64,000 nucleotides of DNA from Pedococcus bigeumensis (GTDB lineage Bacteria > Actinomycetota > Actinomycetes > Actinomycetales > Dermatophilaceae). A program made the position numbers and the translations under genes. The notes below the pieces were generated by a model. It saw only the letters and a program-made list of their open reading frames with translations. It was not told the DNA's origin and did no database searches. The stretch covers positions 25,533 through 89,532 of the forward strand of contig NZ_RCZM01000009.1 in the NCBI RefSeq assembly GCF_006438965.1. Reading direction: 5' to 3'. Of this stretch, positions 61,609 to 64,000 are shown one piece after another. Every line of letters begins with the position of its first letter. Positions within the stretch are counted from its first letter, which is position 1.

Positions 61609-61992
61609 TCAGCGCGGATCCTCCAACCCGCTGAGGACGCGCTCGCGGAGCAGTTCGTACTGCTTTCGATGGCGCCGGGGTGCGTCGGGGGGCCGGGTCA
61701 CGACGTTGCCGTTCACGACAACCTCCCCTGGCAGGAACTGGTCGCCTGTCAGGTCAACCTCGGAACCGTCGGTCAGTCGGTTCCAGTAGTGGTTGCCGAC
61801 CTTGCATCCGTCGACGTGAACCTCCCCGAGAACCAGGTCACCACCGACCAGATCCTGAACCACCAGAGCCGTCATCCCGCACTGGTCGCGTGCCGGGTTG
61901 TCCGAACGCCAGAGGTCCCTCGAGTCCGGATAGCAGGTGTCCGGCCCCCACGCTGTCCGCAACACGGCCTGCAGTTCCTCGATGCTCACCAT
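61609..61992 (-). CDS. YunG-like protein
   Basis: 127 residues. The pattern AWGPDTCYPDSRDLW, then NPARDQCGMTALVVQDLVGG, HYWNRLTDGSEVDLTGDQF matches YunG-type proteins (C-x-P-x2-R-x-L-W ... N-P-x3-Q-C-x2-T-A-L-V-V-Q-D ... H-Y-x-N-R-x2-D-G-x-x-x-D-L-T). The conserved Cys, His, Asp could form a papain-like catalytic set, suggesting a hydrolase or transglutaminase fold; no function is established. It is monocistronic. Confidence 0.75.
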   Translation of the reverse strand: MVSIEELQAVLRTAWGPDTCYPDSRDLWRSDNPARDQCGMTALVVQDLVGGDLVLGEVHVDGCKVGNHYWNRLTDGSEVDLTGDQFLPGEVVVNGNVVTRPPDAPRRHRKQYELLRERVLSGLEDPR

Positions 61993-62061
61993 CCCCTGAG
62001 ACTGCCACCGACGTCTGACACGCCCACGTGGGCGAGTTGTTCAGGCTACGGTCGGGACTGT

Positions 62062-64000
62062 TCAGGCCAAGCTGGCAAGGAAAGCGTCGCTGCGTTGGTT
62101 GGTGTCTTGCGTGACGAGGTTTTCCGCAACCGAGCCGAAGACCACGTGCATTCCATCGGCGCTCATGGCGGGTTGGCCAGAGTTCTGGTTCCCTGCCACT
62201 CCGTTGGCTCCCACACTCACCCTCACGGTCGCGCCACTCAGCATGTTCTTGACCAGTACGTCGCTATAGGCGGCGTAGTCAGGGTCGGGCACCAGATTCG
62301 TCGCGGCTGAGACGAAGGCGACCGATTGCCCGTCGGCGCTGACGGAAGCGTCTCCCGCCGCAACCTTGGCTGGCGCGCCCATGTCGTCAACACTGACAAG
62401 CTCGGTCGTGTGCGTCACCAGATCACGCCTGAAGACGTTCTGAATGCCCTTGGTGTCAGTAGCCACGAGGTTGGTGGCCAGTGAGCTGAACACGACGTAC
62501 CGTCCGTCATCGCTGAGGGTGGGAAGCAACGACTCACTGTTTGCCGGGGCATTCGTAGAGGTGACGCTCGCGAGCACCGTCGTGCTGGCGACCGTGTCCC
62601 GGACGAAAACGTCCTGCCCACTTCCAGAGTCCGACGGGTCGAAATTCGAAGCCGTCGAACCGAACGTGACGAACCGACCGTCGTGACTCAACGCAATCCG
62701 CCCGAGACCGCTTGGCCCGTTTCCCTGAGCGCCGCTGGTGGACAAGCTCACGCGGGTGGTCACGCCCGTCGTGAGGGCATGGAGGAACACGTCCCTCTGC
62801 CCGTTGGTGTCTCCGGCCACGAGGTTTGACGCATCTGACACAAAGGCCAGGTAGCGCTCGTCGCTGCTGAACGCCAAGCCGCCGTTTCCGCTGGCCTCGT
62901 TGCCTTGGCTGCCCGTCGACGAAACGCTGACCCGACGAGTTGCACCCGTACCGAGATCCTTGACGAAGACGTCCGAGACCTTCGCGGTGTCTCCTGACAC
63001 GAGGGAGCTGGAGTCGGAGCGGTAGGCGACATACCTCCCGGTGGGGCTGATGGCGGCGCCCTGTGCGCCCAGGGGGGCTTGGGATCCGTCGGGAGCGAGG
63101 TCAATGATGCTGGTCTCGCCCGTCTGCACGTCGCGCATGAAGACATCGCTCCAACCGTTCGTGTCCCCGGGGACCAGGTCAGAGGCGAGGGACGAGAAGA
63201 CCGTGTAGCGCCCATCGGCGCTGACCGCGACGTCGAATCCGGACTGGGCGTTGGCAGATGAGCGCTCGGAATTGGCCGAGACGAGCTGAAGCGCTCCGGA
63301 ACTCTGGGGTGTGTTGGGGTACCAGCCCATCACGTCCGCGACGAGGTGGGTCTGTCCGCTGGAGTTGTACAGCGCGACCTTGCCGCCGGCGCCGACCTTG
63401 ACGATGACCAGGTTGGCCACCGCCTGGCCTGCCACGAAGTTCAGGTTCGACGCGGTCGGACGCACCTGACCGGAGGGGAAGACGGTGAGGTATCCGCTCC
63501 GCGTGGGCGCGACGGCAGTCACGTTCAACACCACAGCGCCGACCCCCGAGGCAGGCACCCCGCCTCGACCGACAACCTGCAGGTCGACCAGGCCTCCCGG
63601 GCCCACCGCAGCCTTCGGCGCACCCACACCAGCCCGGGTGTCCAACACCCGCGACGGCGCCAGTGCGGCGTACTCCGAACCGCTGGGGTACCAGCCCATC
63701 ACGTCCGCGACGAGGTGGGTCTGTCCGCTGGAGTTGTACAGCGCGACCTTGCCGCCGGCGCCGACCTTGACGATGACCAGGTTGGCCACCGCCTGGCCTG
63801 CGACGAAGTTCAGGTTCGACGCGGTCGGACGCACCTGACCGGAGGGGAAGACGGTGAGGTATCCGCTCCGAGTGGGCGCGACGGCAGTCACGTTCAACAC
63901 CACAGCGCCGACCCCCGAGGCAGGCACCCCGCCTCGACCGACAACCTGCAGGTCGACCAGGCCTCCCGAGCCCACCGCAGCCTTCGGCGCACCCACACCA
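62062..64000 (-). CDS. Large secreted-type protein with tandem 123-residue repeats and a TolB-like beta-propeller (5' end outside window)
   Basis: The frame is open from the window edge to the stop at 62062, at least 645 residues. The N-terminal part has two copies of a 123-residue module (VLDTRAGVGAPKAAVGPGGL, VGAVVLNVTAVAPTRSGYLT, VFPSGQVRPTASNLNFVAGQ, LVADVMGWYP). The rest is a beta-propeller of WD40/TolB type: repeated blades such as VAVSADGRYTVFSSLASDLV, GDTNGWSDVFMRDVQTGETS and LAFSSDERYLAFVSDASNLV. Such proteins are usually exported and attach to the cell surface; the signal peptide must lie upstream. The start codon shown by any internal GTG is not the real one. Function unknown. Confidence 0.85.
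   Translation of the reverse strand, partial: GVGAPKAAVGSGGLVDLQVVGRGGVPASGVGAVVLNVTAVAPTRSGYLTVFPSGQVRPTASNLNFVAGQAVANLVIVKVGAGGKVALYNSSGQTHLVADVMGWYPSGSEYAALAPSRVLDTRAGVGAPKAAVGPGGLVDLQVVGRGGVPASGVGAVVLNVTAVAPTRSGYLTVFPSGQVRPTASNLNFVAGQAVANLVIVKVGAGGKVALYNSSGQTHLVADVMGWYPNTPQSSGALQLVSANSERSSANAQSGFDVAVSADGRYTVFSSLASDLVPGDTNGWSDVFMRDVQTGETSIIDLAPDGSQAPLGAQGAAISPTGRYVAYRSDSSSLVSGDTAKVSDVFVKDLGTGATRRVSVSSTGSQGNEASGNGGLAFSSDERYLAFVSDASNLVAGDTNGQRDVFLHALTTGVTTRVSLSTSGAQGNGPSGLGRIALSHDGRFVTFGSTASNFDPSDSGSGQDVFVRDTVASTTVLASVTSTNAPANSESLLPTLSDDGRYVVFSSLATNLVATDTKGIQNVFRRDLVTHTTELVSVDDMGAPAKVAAGDASVSADGQSVAFVSAATNLVPDPDYAAYSDVLVKNMLSGATVRVSVGANGVAGNQNSGQPAMSADGMHVVFGSVAENLVTQDTNQRSDAFLASLA
63319..64000 (-). 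repeat. 369-bp tandem DNA repeat inside the propeller gene
   Basis: The block from about 63319 recurs at about 63688 (offset 369 bp = 123 codons) and runs to the window edge. The two copies differ at only a few positions, so duplication is recent or kept alike by gene conversion. More copies may lie beyond 64000. Confidence 0.92.

Noticed and set aside
1..64000. tRNA, rRNA or insertion-sequence transposase genes
   Set aside because: No cloverleaf-like T-loop sequence, rRNA-like stretch or DDE/serine transposase was seen on either strand; a computed scan would be needed to exclude tRNAs fully.

Overview
The window is a high-GC actinobacterial chromosome segment. A complete actinomycete-style dcw (division and cell wall) cluster, a HrdB/SigA-type sigma factor with a Lys/Ala-rich N-terminal linker, a SAM-IV riboswitch, Wag31/DivIVA, SepF and frequent GTG starts all point to Actinomycetota. 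Codon style (for example GCATAC and TATGCC runs) and gene content suggest the Micrococcales, probably Intrasporangiaceae; this placement is inference.

Layout. 1-10511: ordinary chromosome with the start of a DNA polymerase/exonuclease gene (cut by the window edge), a secreted subtilase, a sulfurtransferase-SufE pair, EcsC, DUF1232 and DUF4192 proteins, metX behind a SAM-IV riboswitch, a universal stress protein and sigA. 10492-20940: a roughly 10.4 kb integrated element inserted into the last codons of sigA. It has a tyrosine integrase next to the left att site, a phage/plasmid-type helicase, a WhiB-like regulator, many small zinc-ribbon proteins, two phage-tail-like proteins, a candidate cargo gene pair, and a reverse-strand block with an excisionase-like regulator. 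No terminase, portal, capsid or tape-measure gene is visible, so it resembles a phage satellite or a heavily reduced prophage. The original sigA terminator now lies beyond the right att site.

21032-25764: a reverse-strand operon of MoxR ATPase, DUF58 protein and TgpA-like transglutaminase, divergent from the dcw cluster. 26150-46345: mraZ, rsmH, ftsL, ftsI, murE, murF, mraY, murD, ftsW, murG, murC, ftsQ, ftsZ, pgeF, yggS, sepF, yggT and divIVA, nearly all overlapping by a few bases and so probably translationally coupled. Together they make lipid-linked peptidoglycan precursor, build the divisome and place polar growth. A 13-bp tandem repeat sits between ftsL and ftsI.

46435-61992: LLM oxidoreductase and hydrolase (reverse) divergent from a LysR regulator; a DksA/TraR zinc-finger protein with a histone-H1-like tail; lspA, rluD and dnaE; an S9 peptidase; a PAS-GAF-SpoIIE-ATPase phosphatase; and several small hypothetical genes, one split by a one-base frameshift. 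62062-64000: a reverse-strand secreted-type beta-propeller protein with near-identical 123-residue tandem repeats, running off the window.

No tRNA, rRNA or CRISPR array was seen. All functional calls come from reading the translated sequence; no database search was run.
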